Origin: Burkholderiales bacterium
Lineage (GTDB): Bacteria; Pseudomonadota; Gammaproteobacteria; Burkholderiales; Burkholderiaceae_C
Length of the DNA stretch: 12,970 nucleotides
Reading direction: 5' to 3'
Assembly: GCA_025354615.1 (NCBI GenBank)
Contig: JANXMO010000586.1
Span: forward strand, 1-12,970
Shown: one piece after another, positions 6,339-12,970 of the stretch
Numbering within the stretch: position 1 is the stretch's first letter
How the letters are laid out: the number at the start of each line of letters is the position of its first letter
The notes under the pieces: model-generated
The model's database searches: none
The model's input: the letters and a program-made list of their open reading frames with translations, nothing else
What the model was told of the DNA's origin: nothing
Made by a program: the position numbers and the translations under genes

Positions 6339-6761
6339 ATGAAATCAAAAACTGGGGCCACTTGGCTGGCGTTGTTGGGCGGTGCATTGGGCTTGCACCG
6401 CTTTTACCTTTACGGCCTGCGCGACATCGCGGGATGGCTGTATAGCCCACCCACGCTGTTGGGTTTGTATGGCGTGCACCGCATGCGTCAACTGGGTCAA
6501 GATGACCCATTGGCATGGCTGTTGATTCCTCTGCTCGGCCTTGCCTTGTCAGCTGCCATGCTGTCGGCAGTGCTTTATGGTTTGACGACAGATGAACGCT
6601 GGCGAGACCGCCACAACCCGCAAGGCCCTATCGTGCGCAACGGCTGGCCTGTTATTTTCGGCGTGGTGCTTGCGCTGTTTATAGGCGCCGGCGTGTTGAT
6701 GGCCACGCTTGCTTTCAGCAGTCAGCGTTATTTTGAACAGGCCGAACAATTAGCGCGCTAG
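6339..6761 (+). CDS. TM2 domain-like small membrane protein
   Basis: This 140-residue membrane protein carries a TM2-like opening: after a short basic start, LALLGGALGLHRFYLYG (10-26) gives the glycine-rich helix and HRFY motif typical of the domain. The next helix holds GLYGVHRMRQLGQDD, followed by two hydrophobic spans near 60-82 and 106-128. The molecular function of bacterial TM2 proteins is unknown. The open frame extends 59 codons upstream, but that part is low in hydrophobic and family character and lies in the divergent promoter region; the ATG at 6339 gives the expected N-terminus. It stands alone between two minus-strand operons, divergent from rpsP and convergent with the deoxynucleoside kinase gene. 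Confidence 0.82.
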   Translation: MKSKTGATWLALLGGALGLHRFYLYGLRDIAGWLYSPPTLLGLYGVHRMRQLGQDDPLAWLLIPLLGLALSAAMLSAVLYGLTTDERWRDRHNPQGPIVRNGWPVIFGVVLALFIGAGVLMATLAFSSQRYFEQAEQLAR

Positions 6762-6793
6762 GCCGCCCAGAAGCGCACGGTTTGCACTGTGCC

Positions 6794-6809
6794 CGTCACA
6801 CGGGTGACG
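6794..6809. terminator. Hairpin between convergent genes (possible weak or bidirectional terminator)
   Basis: CGTCAC / GTGACG with a 4-nt loop sits in the 60-nt gap between the TM2-type gene and the deoxynucleoside kinase gene. There is no T-run on either strand. Position between convergent stops is the main reason to record it. Confidence 0.35.
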
Positions 6810-6821
6810 AGGCTGTCAACC

Positions 6822-7499
6822 TCAAATCAATTCCGCCGCCCAGGTGGCCGATTGATCTGCCATGTCAAGCAAGCCGCGGCGGCCAGTGAATGACGTGACG
6901 GCTTTGATGAGCGCGGAAAAGTCAGCCTCGCCATCAATCAAATTGATGTGCTCGGTCGTGACGGCAAAGACCGGTGCGCCCTCATAGCTGGCAAAAAATT
7001 CGCCGTAGCCATCGCATAGGCACTGCAGGTAGTCAGCGGTGATTCGACGCTCCATCGACAAGCCACGTCGTTCAATCCGCTGAAGCAAGGTGGCAGGCGA
7101 GGCCTGCAGCCAAATGACCAGATCTGGTTCTGGCACCTGCGCAGCAGCTTGCGAATACATCTGCATATAAATGCGGTATTCCTCATCGCTCAGATTCAAA
7201 CGTGCAAACAACGCATCTTTGGCAAAAATAAAATCGCTGACGATGCGGTTTGAAAATATTCCAGGTTGTGACAACCCTTGGAACTGCCGCAATCGCTGGA
7301 ACAAAAAGAATATTTGTGTTTGAAACGCATAGCTGGGCGCATCGGCGTAGAAGCGTTCGAGAAAAGGATTCTCTTCAGCGTTTTCCAACACCAGTTCAGC
7401 GTCAAGCACAACACCAAGACGGCGCGCGAGAGAAGTCTTGCCCACTCCAATCGGCCCCTCGATGGCAATGTGCCGTGCGGCATTGAATGTTGAAGCCAT
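6822..7499 (-). CDS. Deoxynucleoside kinase family protein
   Basis: This P-loop kinase of the deoxyadenosine/deoxyguanosine kinase family would phosphorylate a deoxynucleoside at the 5' position for salvage. From the ATG at 7499 it is 225 residues. The P-loop IEGPIGVGKTSL spans about 13-24, the substrate-binding segment ENPFLERFY follows, then SNRIVSDFIFAKD, and a lid with RIERRGLSMERRI leading into DYLQCLCDGYGEFF, as in family members. The frame is open 20 codons further upstream, but ATG 7499 gives the expected short N-terminus and lies 8 nt after the stop of the DUF486 gene. It is the last gene of the long minus-strand run. Which deoxynucleoside it uses cannot be told from the sequence. 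Confidence 0.88.
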   Translation of the reverse strand: MASTFNAARHIAIEGPIGVGKTSLARRLGVVLDAELVLENAEENPFLERFYADAPSYAFQTQIFFLFQRLRQFQGLSQPGIFSNRIVSDFIFAKDALFARLNLSDEEYRIYMQMYSQAAAQVPEPDLVIWLQASPATLLQRIERRGLSMERRITADYLQCLCDGYGEFFASYEGAPVFAVTTEHINLIDGEADFSALIKAVTSFTGRRGLLDMADQSATWAAELI

Positions 7500-7507
7500 T
7501 TCCGCTT

Positions 7508-7867
7508 TCAAGTACGGAAAATGAAATAAACCGCACCGACCATGCACAAGCCGGCCCAAATGAAATCAGTGCGAAACGGCTGTTTCATAAAAAGCATCGA
7601 GAACGGCACGAACACGGCCAGCGTGATGACTTCCTGCACGATTTTCAACTGCGCCAAGCTGATACCGCCGGCGTAGCCGATCCGGTTGGCCGGCACTTGC
7701 AGCAAATATTCAAACAGCGCAATGCTCCAACTCAACATGGCGGCGACGTACCACGGCTTGTCAGCCAGATTTTTCAAATGCCCATACCAGGCAAAGGTCA
7801 TGAAAACGTTAGACGCCGTCAGCAAAACAGCAAATTGCAGCCCGACAGGCCAGCCATTGAAGTTCAT
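7508..7867 (-). CDS. DMT family protein, DUF486
   Basis: This 119-residue membrane protein matches the DUF486 family, a short relative of drug/metabolite transporters. Recognisable blocks are [15 protein letters not shown] (18-32), [20 protein letters not shown] (46-65), and a third block, [12 protein letters not shown]. Four hydrophobic helices are evident, ending in GAVYFIFR. Its function and substrate are unknown; small DMT proteins generally act as dimers. Its ATG overlaps the folK stop as ATGA, and there is little Shine-Dalgarno signal, so translation is likely coupled to folK. The deoxynucleoside kinase starts 8 nt after its stop. Its position between folK and the kinase has no obvious metabolic logic. 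Confidence 0.9.
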   Translation of the reverse strand: MNFNGWPVGLQFAVLLTASNVFMTFAWYGHLKNLADKPWYVAAMLSWSIALFEYLLQVPANRIGYAGGISLAQLKIVQEVITLAVFVPFSMLFMKQPFRTDFIWAGLCMVGAVYFIFRT

Positions 7868-8352
7868 ACAGGTTTTTCCAAGCGCTGCAATCGCTGGCCT
7901 TTCACGGCCGGCAGCAGCGCCTGCACGGCACTCAATCCGGGCACTTGCAACCCAGGAGCCAATTCAGCCAACGGGTACAGGACGAATGCACGCTCATGGA
8001 GCCGAGGGTGCGGCACGACCAGCCCCGAAGTTGAAATGATCTGATCACCGTACAACAACAGGTCGAGGTCCAAAGTGCGCGGCGCATGGCGAAAGGTGCG
8101 ATCGCGGCCCTGTGCCTGTTCAATGCGTTGGAGCGCCTCAAGCAAGGCGTGCGGCGGTAATTGCGTATGCAGTGACACAACCGCGTTCAGGTAGTCAGGC
8201 CCTGGCGCGTCGAGCGGTGCGCTGCGGTAGAAGGAAGAGCACATGACATCGTCAGTCGATGACAGCGAACGCAAGGCTGCCACGGCATCGGCCAGATGTT
8301 GCGCGCTGTTGCCCAAATTGGCGCCCAGCCCCACAAACGCCCGTATTTTCAC
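7864..8352 (-). CDS. folK: 6-hydroxymethyl-7,8-dihydropterin pyrophosphokinase (HPPK), GTG start
   Basis: HPPK transfers pyrophosphate from ATP to 6-hydroxymethyl-7,8-dihydropterin, the step before dihydropteroate synthase in folate synthesis. The 162-residue product has VGLGANLGN (7-15), [18 protein letters not shown] (41-58), and the catalytic block [20 protein letters not shown] (82-101), with the two Mg-binding aspartates at 95 and 97. [18 protein letters not shown] follows. The start is GTG at 8352, whose GTGA overlaps the pcnB stop codon. No Shine-Dalgarno is visible at usual spacing, so expression probably depends on ribosomes finishing pcnB. Its own stop overlaps the DUF486 start as ATGA. 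Confidence 0.96.
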   Translation of the reverse strand: MKIRAFVGLGANLGNSAQHLADAVAALRSLSSTDDVMCSSFYRSAPLDAPGPDYLNAVVSLHTQLPPHALLEALQRIEQAQGRDRTFRHAPRTLDLDLLLYGDQIISTSGLVVPHPRLHERAFVLYPLAELAPGLQVPGLSAVQALLPAVKGQRLQRLEKPV

Positions 8353-9956
8353 GCTGAAGGGGGCGCGGGCTCTGCTCCGCCGTCAATGTTTTCGGGAGAT
8401 TGTTTTGCCGCGCCAGGTTTTCGACGGCGCCGGCGTTTTTTAACGGCAGGTTCTGAAAAAGCGGCGTCAAGTGGCTGCTCCGCTTCGTCGGCAGCCACTT
8501 GATTGCTTTGCAGCGCCGCATCGGCTTGATGACGTTGGGGGCGCTGCTGGCGCGCCGGTTCCTGAGCGCGCGCTTCGTCCATCAATTGATGGCGGCGGTC
8601 TTCGTCTGCGAGCGAAAAGGCCTCCCACCACGCAGCCAACACAGCAGGAGCCTCACCCACCGTGGCACGCAGGCGCAAAAAATCGAAGCCGGCACGGAAC
8701 CTGGGCTGTTCGACCAGCGAAAAAGGTGCTTGACCCGTGCGCCGCTCGAAACGGGGCTGCATCAACCAGATTTCGCGCATGTCACCGGCCAGCTTGCCGC
8801 GGCCGGAAATATCGCCAATGCGTGCGTCGAACACCGCTTCCACCGCTTGTTGCAGCGCAGCCATTGCCGGTTCGCCACGTGCTTTTAATTGTTGTGATTC
8901 GGCCAGCACGTCATGCCATAACAGGCAAGCCAGCAAAAAACTGGGCGCCACCGGCTTGCCTTCACCCACGCGGCGGTCTGTGTCCTGCAACGCCAATTGA
9001 ACGAATTTCTGGTGCCCGTCATGGCGGTGTGCTTCATCGAGGGCAACATCCAAAATGGGAAAGGCGCCACGGTGAAGCCCCTGGCGGCGCAGTTGCTCAA
9101 GACTGGCCAGCGCATGGCCGGTTTGCAGGAGCTTGATCATTTCGTCAAACATGCGGGACGCCGGCACGTTGTCGAGCAGCGCCGCCATGGCCTTGATGGG
9201 TGCGCGCGTTTTCGGCTCGATATCGAAGCCCAGCTTGGCCGCAAAGCGAATGGCGCGAATGATGCGCACCGGGTCTTCACGGTAGCGTGTTTGCGGGTCG
9301 CCAATCATGCGTAGCAGCTTCTTGCCGGCGTCTTTGATGCCGCCGTGGTAGTCGACCACGATTTCACGTTGCGGGTCGTAGTACATGGCGTTGACCGTGA
9401 AATCACGCCGGGCGGCATCTTCAATTTGCGGACCCCAGACGTTGTCGCGCAACACACGGCCCTCGGCGTCAACCACATGGGTCGTGCTGGCGCCTTTGCC
9501 GGCCGCGGTGCCATGGCCTGCTTTTGCAGAGGCGGCTCCCTGCTCGGCCGCCGCGGGGTCCATCAGCGCACGAAAGGTGGAGACTTCAATGACCTCGCTC
9601 AAGCCATGCTCCTGACGGCCGCGGCCGAACACCACATGCACGATTCGAAAACGCCGGCCAATGATGAAAGCACGGCGAAACAGCGCCTTGACTTGCTCAG
9701 GCGTGGCATTGGTCGCCACATCGAAGTCTTTGGGGCGCAAGCCAAGCAGCAGGTCACGCACCGCGCCGCCAACAATGTAAGCCTCATAACCCCCGGCAGC
9801 CAGCGTTTGCACCACTTTCAAGGCGCGTTCATCGACGAGTGCCAAGTCAATGCCATGCTGGCTCCGCGGCACCTCGACGCGCTTGCCGGCCGGGGCCGAT
9901 CCGGCGCTTGCACGGGAGGGTTTGCCCAACAGTTTGTCGATGAACTTTTTGATCAT
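8349..9956 (-). CDS. pcnB: Poly(A) polymerase I PcnB
   Basis: PcnB adds 3' poly(A) tails that mark RNAs for decay. The class II nucleotidyltransferase signature [18 protein letters not shown] lies at 63-80, with catalytic Asp77 and Asp79. The following [15 protein letters not shown] (98-112) carries the RRFR-x-VH signature that separates PcnB from CCA-adding enzymes. [13 protein letters not shown] (183-195) and [20 protein letters not shown] continue the conserved core. From ATG 9956 it has 535 residues, against about 465 in E. coli. The extra length is an Ala/Gly-rich stretch near 133-165 and a long C-terminal tail with a basic KKRRRRRK cluster at 506-513. ATG 9956 overlaps the stop of the HAD gene as ATGA; a start 8 codons upstream is possible but less likely. 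Confidence 0.95.
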   Translation of the reverse strand: MIKKFIDKLLGKPSRASAGSAPAGKRVEVPRSQHGIDLALVDERALKVVQTLAAGGYEAYIVGGAVRDLLLGLRPKDFDVATNATPEQVKALFRRAFIIGRRFRIVHVVFGRGRQEHGLSEVIEVSTFRALMDPAAAEQGAASAKAGHGTAAGKGASTTHVVDAEGRVLRDNVWGPQIEDAARRDFTVNAMYYDPQREIVVDYHGGIKDAGKKLLRMIGDPQTRYREDPVRIIRAIRFAAKLGFDIEPKTRAPIKAMAALLDNVPASRMFDEMIKLLQTGHALASLEQLRRQGLHRGAFPILDVALDEAHRHDGHQKFVQLALQDTDRRVGEGKPVAPSFLLACLLWHDVLAESQQLKARGEPAMAALQQAVEAVFDARIGDISGRGKLAGDMREIWLMQPRFERRTGQAPFSLVEQPRFRAGFDFLRLRATVGEAPAVLAAWWEAFSLADEDRRHQLMDEARAQEPARQQRPQRHQADAALQSNQVAADEAEQPLDAAFSEPAVKKRRRRRKPGAAKQSPENIDGGAEPAPPSA

Positions 9957-10621
9957 GGATAGAGTTTCAGAATGCGCCAACCCCGCTGCCGGGCAATCGT
10001 TTCAAGCGCAGGCGTGGGATTGGTTGCCACCGGGTCAGTGGCCCGTTCAAGCAAGGGCAAATCATTGATCGAGTCACTGTAGACACTGATTCGCTTGCAA
10101 TCGCTCCAATCGGCACCCTGTTCACGCAGCCACTGTTGCACTCGCAGCACTTTGCCCTCGCGATAACTGGGCGTGCCGTCGATTTGACCAGTAATAGTAC
10201 CGCGAGCATCGCGCTGCAACCTCACCGCCAGTAGCGTGTCAAGGCCAAAAGCACGTGCAATCGGTGCGGTAATAAAGTCATTGGTAGCGGTGACAAGCGC
10301 CATTTGATCGCCCTGGCCCCGGTGCTGTGCGATCAGTGCCAGCGCCGGGGGCAGGATGGACGGCTCAATCACCTCATGCATGAACTGTGCGTGTGCTGCG
10401 GCCAGTTCCTGCGGCGTGCGTTGTTGCAATGCCAAGGTGGCAAACGCAACATAAGCGTGAACGTCCAGTTTTCCCGCCTTGTACTGCGCAAAAAACTCAT
10501 CATTGCGGCGACGGAATTCCGCCACTTCAACCCAGCCGAGACGGACAATGAAGTCACCCCAGGCGTGGTCAGAGTCCAGCGGCAGCAAGGTGTCGTCAAG
10601 GTCGAACAAACAAAGGTTCAC
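9953..10621 (-). CDS. HAD-IB family hydrolase (SerB-like phosphatase), GTG start
   Basis: This 222-residue haloacid dehalogenase superfamily protein resembles phosphoserine phosphatase-type HAD-IB enzymes. Motif I is FDLDDTLL (6-13), with nucleophile Asp7 and general acid Asp9. Motif II is the Thr in ALVTATND (108-115), the conserved Lys is at 157 in YREGK, and motif IV is YSDSINDLPLL (181-191) with Asp183 and Asp187. A helical cap lies between motifs I and II. The substrate cannot be inferred; serine synthesis is possible, but the neighbours give no support. The start is GTG at 10621, which overlaps the hda stop as GTGA, and its stop overlaps the pcnB ATG. No good Shine-Dalgarno is seen. Confidence 0.9.
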   Translation of the reverse strand: MNLCLFDLDDTLLPLDSDHAWGDFIVRLGWVEVAEFRRRNDEFFAQYKAGKLDVHAYVAFATLALQQRTPQELAAAHAQFMHEVIEPSILPPALALIAQHRGQGDQMALVTATNDFITAPIARAFGLDTLLAVRLQRDARGTITGQIDGTPSYREGKVLRVQQWLREQGADWSDCKRISVYSDSINDLPLLERATDPVATNPTPALETIARQRGWRILKLYP

Positions 10622-11325
10622 AGCACGCTGCTTTCTTCAGACAACATAAGCTTGAGCAATGGCAACGTGACGGCGCGCTGGTGGGCAAGTGCATAGGCGT
10701 CAAGTCGATCGATTTGTGCCATCAGGTGGCGCATGTCACGTGAATGGCGGGTCAGCAGCCAATGCACGACGTCTTCACTCAAGCTGAGGCCGCGGGCGTG
10801 GGCTGCGTCATACAACGCAGTGCGCACATCGGCTTCAGCCAAAGGTTGCAATGCCAGCACGTGACCCCAACCCAGGCGGGTCCGCAAATCTTCACGCAGT
10901 GGCAAATCCACCGGCGGCAAGCGCCCCGCCGCGATGAGGGTGACCGGCTGCCCTACCGCCTCAACAAACAAACGAAATGCAAGGTGTTGCTGCGCCGCAT
11001 TCAAATCATCGCAATGGTCCAGCAGAATCAGTGCGGGCAACGGGGCCGACACGTCTTGCTCCCAAGGCGTTGCGTGTACCGTGCTGAAACAGGCCACCTG
11101 ACTGCCTTGGGCTTGAAAGCGGGTTGCCACTGCACTCAACAAATGTGTTTTACCGCTGCCCGTTGGCCCCCAAAGGTAAAACAAGCCGGCGCTCGGGCCG
11201 ACAGGCGGTGCGTTTGCTGGCTGCAATGCGAGCAGTTGTTCCACCACCCAAGCGTTTGACCCACGCACAAAAAAATCGAAGCTGGGCTCTGGGCGGGTGA
11301 CCAGCGGCAAGGCGATTTGCCTCAT
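10618..11325 (-). CDS. hda: DnaA regulatory inactivator Hda
   Basis: Hda is a DnaA-related AAA+ protein which, bound to the DNA-loaded sliding clamp, stimulates ATP hydrolysis by DnaA and prevents over-initiation. From ATG 11325 it is 235 residues. The N-terminal QIALPL (3-8) fits the clamp-binding motif. Walker A is GPTGSGKT (53-60), and the Walker B-like segment is ILLDHCDD (100-107). Sensor and lid regions follow, with DLRTRLGWG and SRDMRHLMAQIDRLD near the C-terminus. A GTG at 11343 would add 6 residues, but ATG 11325 places the clamp motif at the very N-terminus as in E. coli Hda. The start is 27 nt after the AI-2E gene. The stop overlaps the HAD gene start (GTGA). Confidence 0.92.
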   Translation of the reverse strand: MRQIALPLVTRPEPSFDFFVRGSNAWVVEQLLALQPANAPPVGPSAGLFYLWGPTGSGKTHLLSAVATRFQAQGSQVACFSTVHATPWEQDVSAPLPALILLDHCDDLNAAQQHLAFRLFVEAVGQPVTLIAAGRLPPVDLPLREDLRTRLGWGHVLALQPLAEADVRTALYDAAHARGLSLSEDVVHWLLTRHSRDMRHLMAQIDRLDAYALAHQRAVTLPLLKLMLSEESSVL

Positions 11326-11352
11326 GGGGGTCACTTGAAACACCCACCCGCA

Positions 11353-12414
11353 TCAGCCTGCATAAAGGCGACTGGACAGGTACATATTGCGCAGCCGACG
11401 AACGGCGACAACGCCTACCGCACTGACAGGCAAGGCAATCAACACGCCAACAAAGCCGAACAAGTGGCCAAACGCCAGCAACGCAAAAATGACCATCAAC
11501 GGGTTGAGCCCGATGCGCTCACCCACCAAACGAGGCGTCAAGATAAAACTCTCGAGCAGTTGGCCAAAGCCATAGACGACAGCCACTGCACCCAAACCGT
11601 ACCAGCCACTGAATTGCAAAACGCCCGCCAGCAGGGCCAAAAACAGGCCAATGCCAAATCCCACGTAAGGAATGAACACGAGCAGACCTGTGATCACGCC
11701 GACCGGCAAGGCCAGTTCGAAACGAAACAGCGCCAGGCCAATGCTGTAATAAACCGCCAGCGCCAGCATGACCAGCAGTTGCCCGCGCAAGTATTGGCCG
11801 AGCATCTGATCACACTCGTTCATGAAGTCAGCGTAGGCGGGGCGCATGCGCGGTGGCACCATGGTGTCCACGTGGCCAACCAGGCGGTGCCAATCGAGCA
11901 GCAAATAAAAAAGAACCACAGGCACCAGTACCGCATTGCCCAACAGCGCCATTGCAATGCTGCCGCCGATGCGGGCGGAATTCAACGCCGCCGCTGCCCA
12001 ATCCTCAAGATTGGAATTCAAGTATTTCAACGCAAAAGCCTTGATACTGCCTGTGTCGAGAGAAATTTTGAAACCCCACTTGGCCAGCCATGGCGATAAA
12101 TTGCGGTTCAAACGTTCGGCCAACAGCGGCACCTGCTCCTGCACCAACGGCAGCTCTTTCGACAGCACGGGAACGATCAACAACAGCAGCGCCAACAACA
12201 CGATGATGCTGCCACTCACAACCAACATCACGGCCAGCGCACGCGGCAGACCACGCGCGACAAGTGCATTGACTGAAGGGCACAAAGCGTAAGCCAACAT
12301 GGCGCTGATCAAAAAAGGCGACAGCACGGGCGACAACAGCCATAACAAGGCGGTAGCTGCGGCGCCCAATGCCAGCCATGTGAAGGTACGGCGTTTAACC
12401 AATGCAGTCGTCAT
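11353..12414 (-). CDS. AI-2E family transporter (PerM/TqsA-like permease)
   Basis: This 353-residue polytopic membrane protein belongs to the AI-2E transporter family (PerM, TqsA and relatives). It starts with a basic KRRTF and two spans (about 11-32 and 34-50), then a third span at 58-84. A large soluble loop (about 85-150) follows, then PVVLFYLLLDWHR and a run of spans with FIPYVGFGIGLFLAL, LLESFILTPRLVGERIGLNP and LFGFVGVLIALPVSAV, all family-typical. Members have been linked to export of autoinducer-2 and to Na+/H+ antiport, so the name does not establish a substrate. The gene begins 36 nt after the SirB1-type gene and ends 27 nt before hda. The ATG at 12414 has only weak Shine-Dalgarno signal. 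Confidence 0.92.
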   Translation of the reverse strand: MTTALVKRRTFTWLALGAAATALLWLLSPVLSPFLISAMLAYALCPSVNALVARGLPRALAVMLVVSGSIIVLLALLLLIVPVLSKELPLVQEQVPLLAERLNRNLSPWLAKWGFKISLDTGSIKAFALKYLNSNLEDWAAAALNSARIGGSIAMALLGNAVLVPVVLFYLLLDWHRLVGHVDTMVPPRMRPAYADFMNECDQMLGQYLRGQLLVMLALAVYYSIGLALFRFELALPVGVITGLLVFIPYVGFGIGLFLALLAGVLQFSGWYGLGAVAVVYGFGQLLESFILTPRLVGERIGLNPLMVIFALLAFGHLFGFVGVLIALPVSAVGVVAVRRLRNMYLSSRLYAG

Positions 12415-12450
12415 GATTGTTGATCTTGTTGATGGCAGTTGACCGGCAGG

Positions 12451-12970
12451 TCAGTGCAGATGGCGGCCAGATAAATTGCTGCGCCATGCACTTTGCCTTT
12501 CGGCCATCGCATCAACGTCCACGGCGTTGGGGCATTGATGCAGGTAGAAAACCAAGTCATCGAGTGCCAGGTCTAACTGCCCAAGTTCTGCGAGCACCAG
12601 CGCGCGGTCACGACGCTCTTCGGGCACCGCAGGCAACAAAATCACAAGCCGGTGCAACACGTTGAGCAAACGAGGCCAGTCCTGTGTCGCTCGATGTACT
12701 TCTTTCAAATTGCGCAGCATGCGCGCCAAAATGTCGCGCGCTGGCGCGGGCTGTAAAAACAGCCCAAGCGGCGCCTCAAAGTCGGCCCCCATTCCGGGAC
12801 GCCGCCGATAAGGTTGCAGGCGCTCTTCAAGCTCTTCTCGTGACAACGAGTGACCGGTACAAGGGTCGATCAAAACCTCGCCCGCGCGTTTGGCACCTTG
12901 GAATGAAGACGCCATGCTCAGCTTTATCAGAAAGTGCCCAGGAAATGACACGCCTTGTGTTTGCAGACCA
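12451..12970 (-). CDS. SirB1 / transglutaminase-like family protein, C-terminal part (5' partial)
   Basis: The visible 172 residues are the C-terminal part of a SirB1-type protein: the end of the transglutaminase-like domain, then the TPR-like tail. GVSFPGHFLIKL lies near the window edge and VLIDPCTG follows. Next comes LSREELEERLQPYRR, then PLGLFLQPAPARDILARMLRNLKEV and a helical region with RLLNVLHRLVILLPAVPEERRDR and ALDDLVFYL. The frame is open to the edge; the GTG at 12951 is internal, since coding character continues upstream of it. SirB1 members are widespread and poorly understood; cell-envelope or protein-modification roles are only conjecture. It is the first visible gene of the long minus-strand run. 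Confidence 0.85.
   Translation of the reverse strand, partial: GLQTQGVSFPGHFLIKLSMASSFQGAKRAGEVLIDPCTGHSLSREELEERLQPYRRRPGMGADFEAPLGLFLQPAPARDILARMLRNLKEVHRATQDWPRLLNVLHRLVILLPAVPEERRDRALVLAELGQLDLALDDLVFYLHQCPNAVDVDAMAERQSAWRSNLSGRHLH

Noticed and set aside
8471..9136. 221-codon open frame on the plus strand within pcnB
   Set aside because: Antisense to the C-terminal half of pcnB; composition is Arg/Pro-rich and without family character.
9345..9962. 205-codon open frame on the plus strand within pcnB
   Set aside because: A shadow of the conserved nucleotidyltransferase core of pcnB; no domain or ribosome binding site.
11317..12099. 260-codon open frame on the plus strand, antisense to the AI-2E transporter gene
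   Set aside because: The product is rich in Gln, His, Asn and Arg, the normal antisense reading of a Leu/Ala/Val-rich membrane protein, and has no family resemblance. The AI-2E gene explains the DNA.
1..12970. Mobile elements, CRISPR arrays, tRNA genes, toxin-antitoxin or defence genes
   Set aside because: I looked for terminal inverted repeats, transposase or integrase motifs, spaced repeats, tRNA cloverleaf arms and short toxin-antitoxin pairs on both strands and saw none. All sizeable frames are explained by housekeeping genes.

Overview
The window reads as ordinary chromosome from a betaproteobacterium of the order Burkholderiales, most likely Comamonadaceae. That placement rests on protein wording (CobD/CbiB-like protein beside a CoA pyrophosphatase, TM2 protein divergent from rpsP, an hda / HAD-IB / pcnB / folK run) and on moderate-to-high GC with Ala-, Gln- and Leu-rich proteins. 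The genus cannot be fixed from sequence alone. I see no insertion sequence, prophage, CRISPR array, tRNA, rRNA or toxin-antitoxin pair, and no gene-free stretch over 300 bases. Almost all of it is coding.

Layout, left to right. (1) 1-2046, plus strand: the C-terminal bulk of a Ste24-type M48 membrane metalloprotease, cut by the window edge, then rsgA, a 30S-maturation GTPase that appears to start at TTG. (2) 2081-3808, minus strand: a CobD/CbiB (AmpE-like) membrane protein and, upstream of it, a Nudix CoA pyrophosphatase. rsgA and the CobD-like gene converge with 34 nt between them. (3) 3887-6134, minus strand: the classical rpsP-rimM-trmD-rplS translation operon, closed by a clear intrinsic terminator at 3821-3849 whose U-tract abuts the Shine-Dalgarno of the Nudix gene. 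rplS may also have its own promoter and a leader of roughly 110 nt. (4) 6135-6338: a divergent intergenic region with overlapping -10-like boxes, serving rpsP on one side and a small TM2-type membrane protein (6339-6761, plus strand) on the other. (5) 6822-12970, minus strand throughout: a SirB1-type protein (5' end outside the window), an AI-2E family transporter, hda, a HAD-IB phosphatase, pcnB, folK, a DUF486 (DMT-type) membrane protein and a deoxynucleoside kinase.

The genes fall into themes. Ribosome assembly and translation: rsgA and rimM both act on 30S maturation, rpsP and rplS are ribosomal proteins, and trmD makes m1G37 in tRNA. DNA replication control and nucleotide supply: hda and the deoxynucleoside kinase. 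RNA turnover: pcnB. Folate synthesis: folK. Several small membrane proteins lack a defined job. The most distinctive structural feature is the run from hda to the DUF486 gene, where four consecutive gene borders are 4-nt stop/start overlaps (GTGA, ATGA, GTGA, ATGA) with little Shine-Dalgarno signal. This suggests obligate translational coupling of functionally unrelated genes. I found no convincing undescribed system; the findings are mostly about regulation and start sites.
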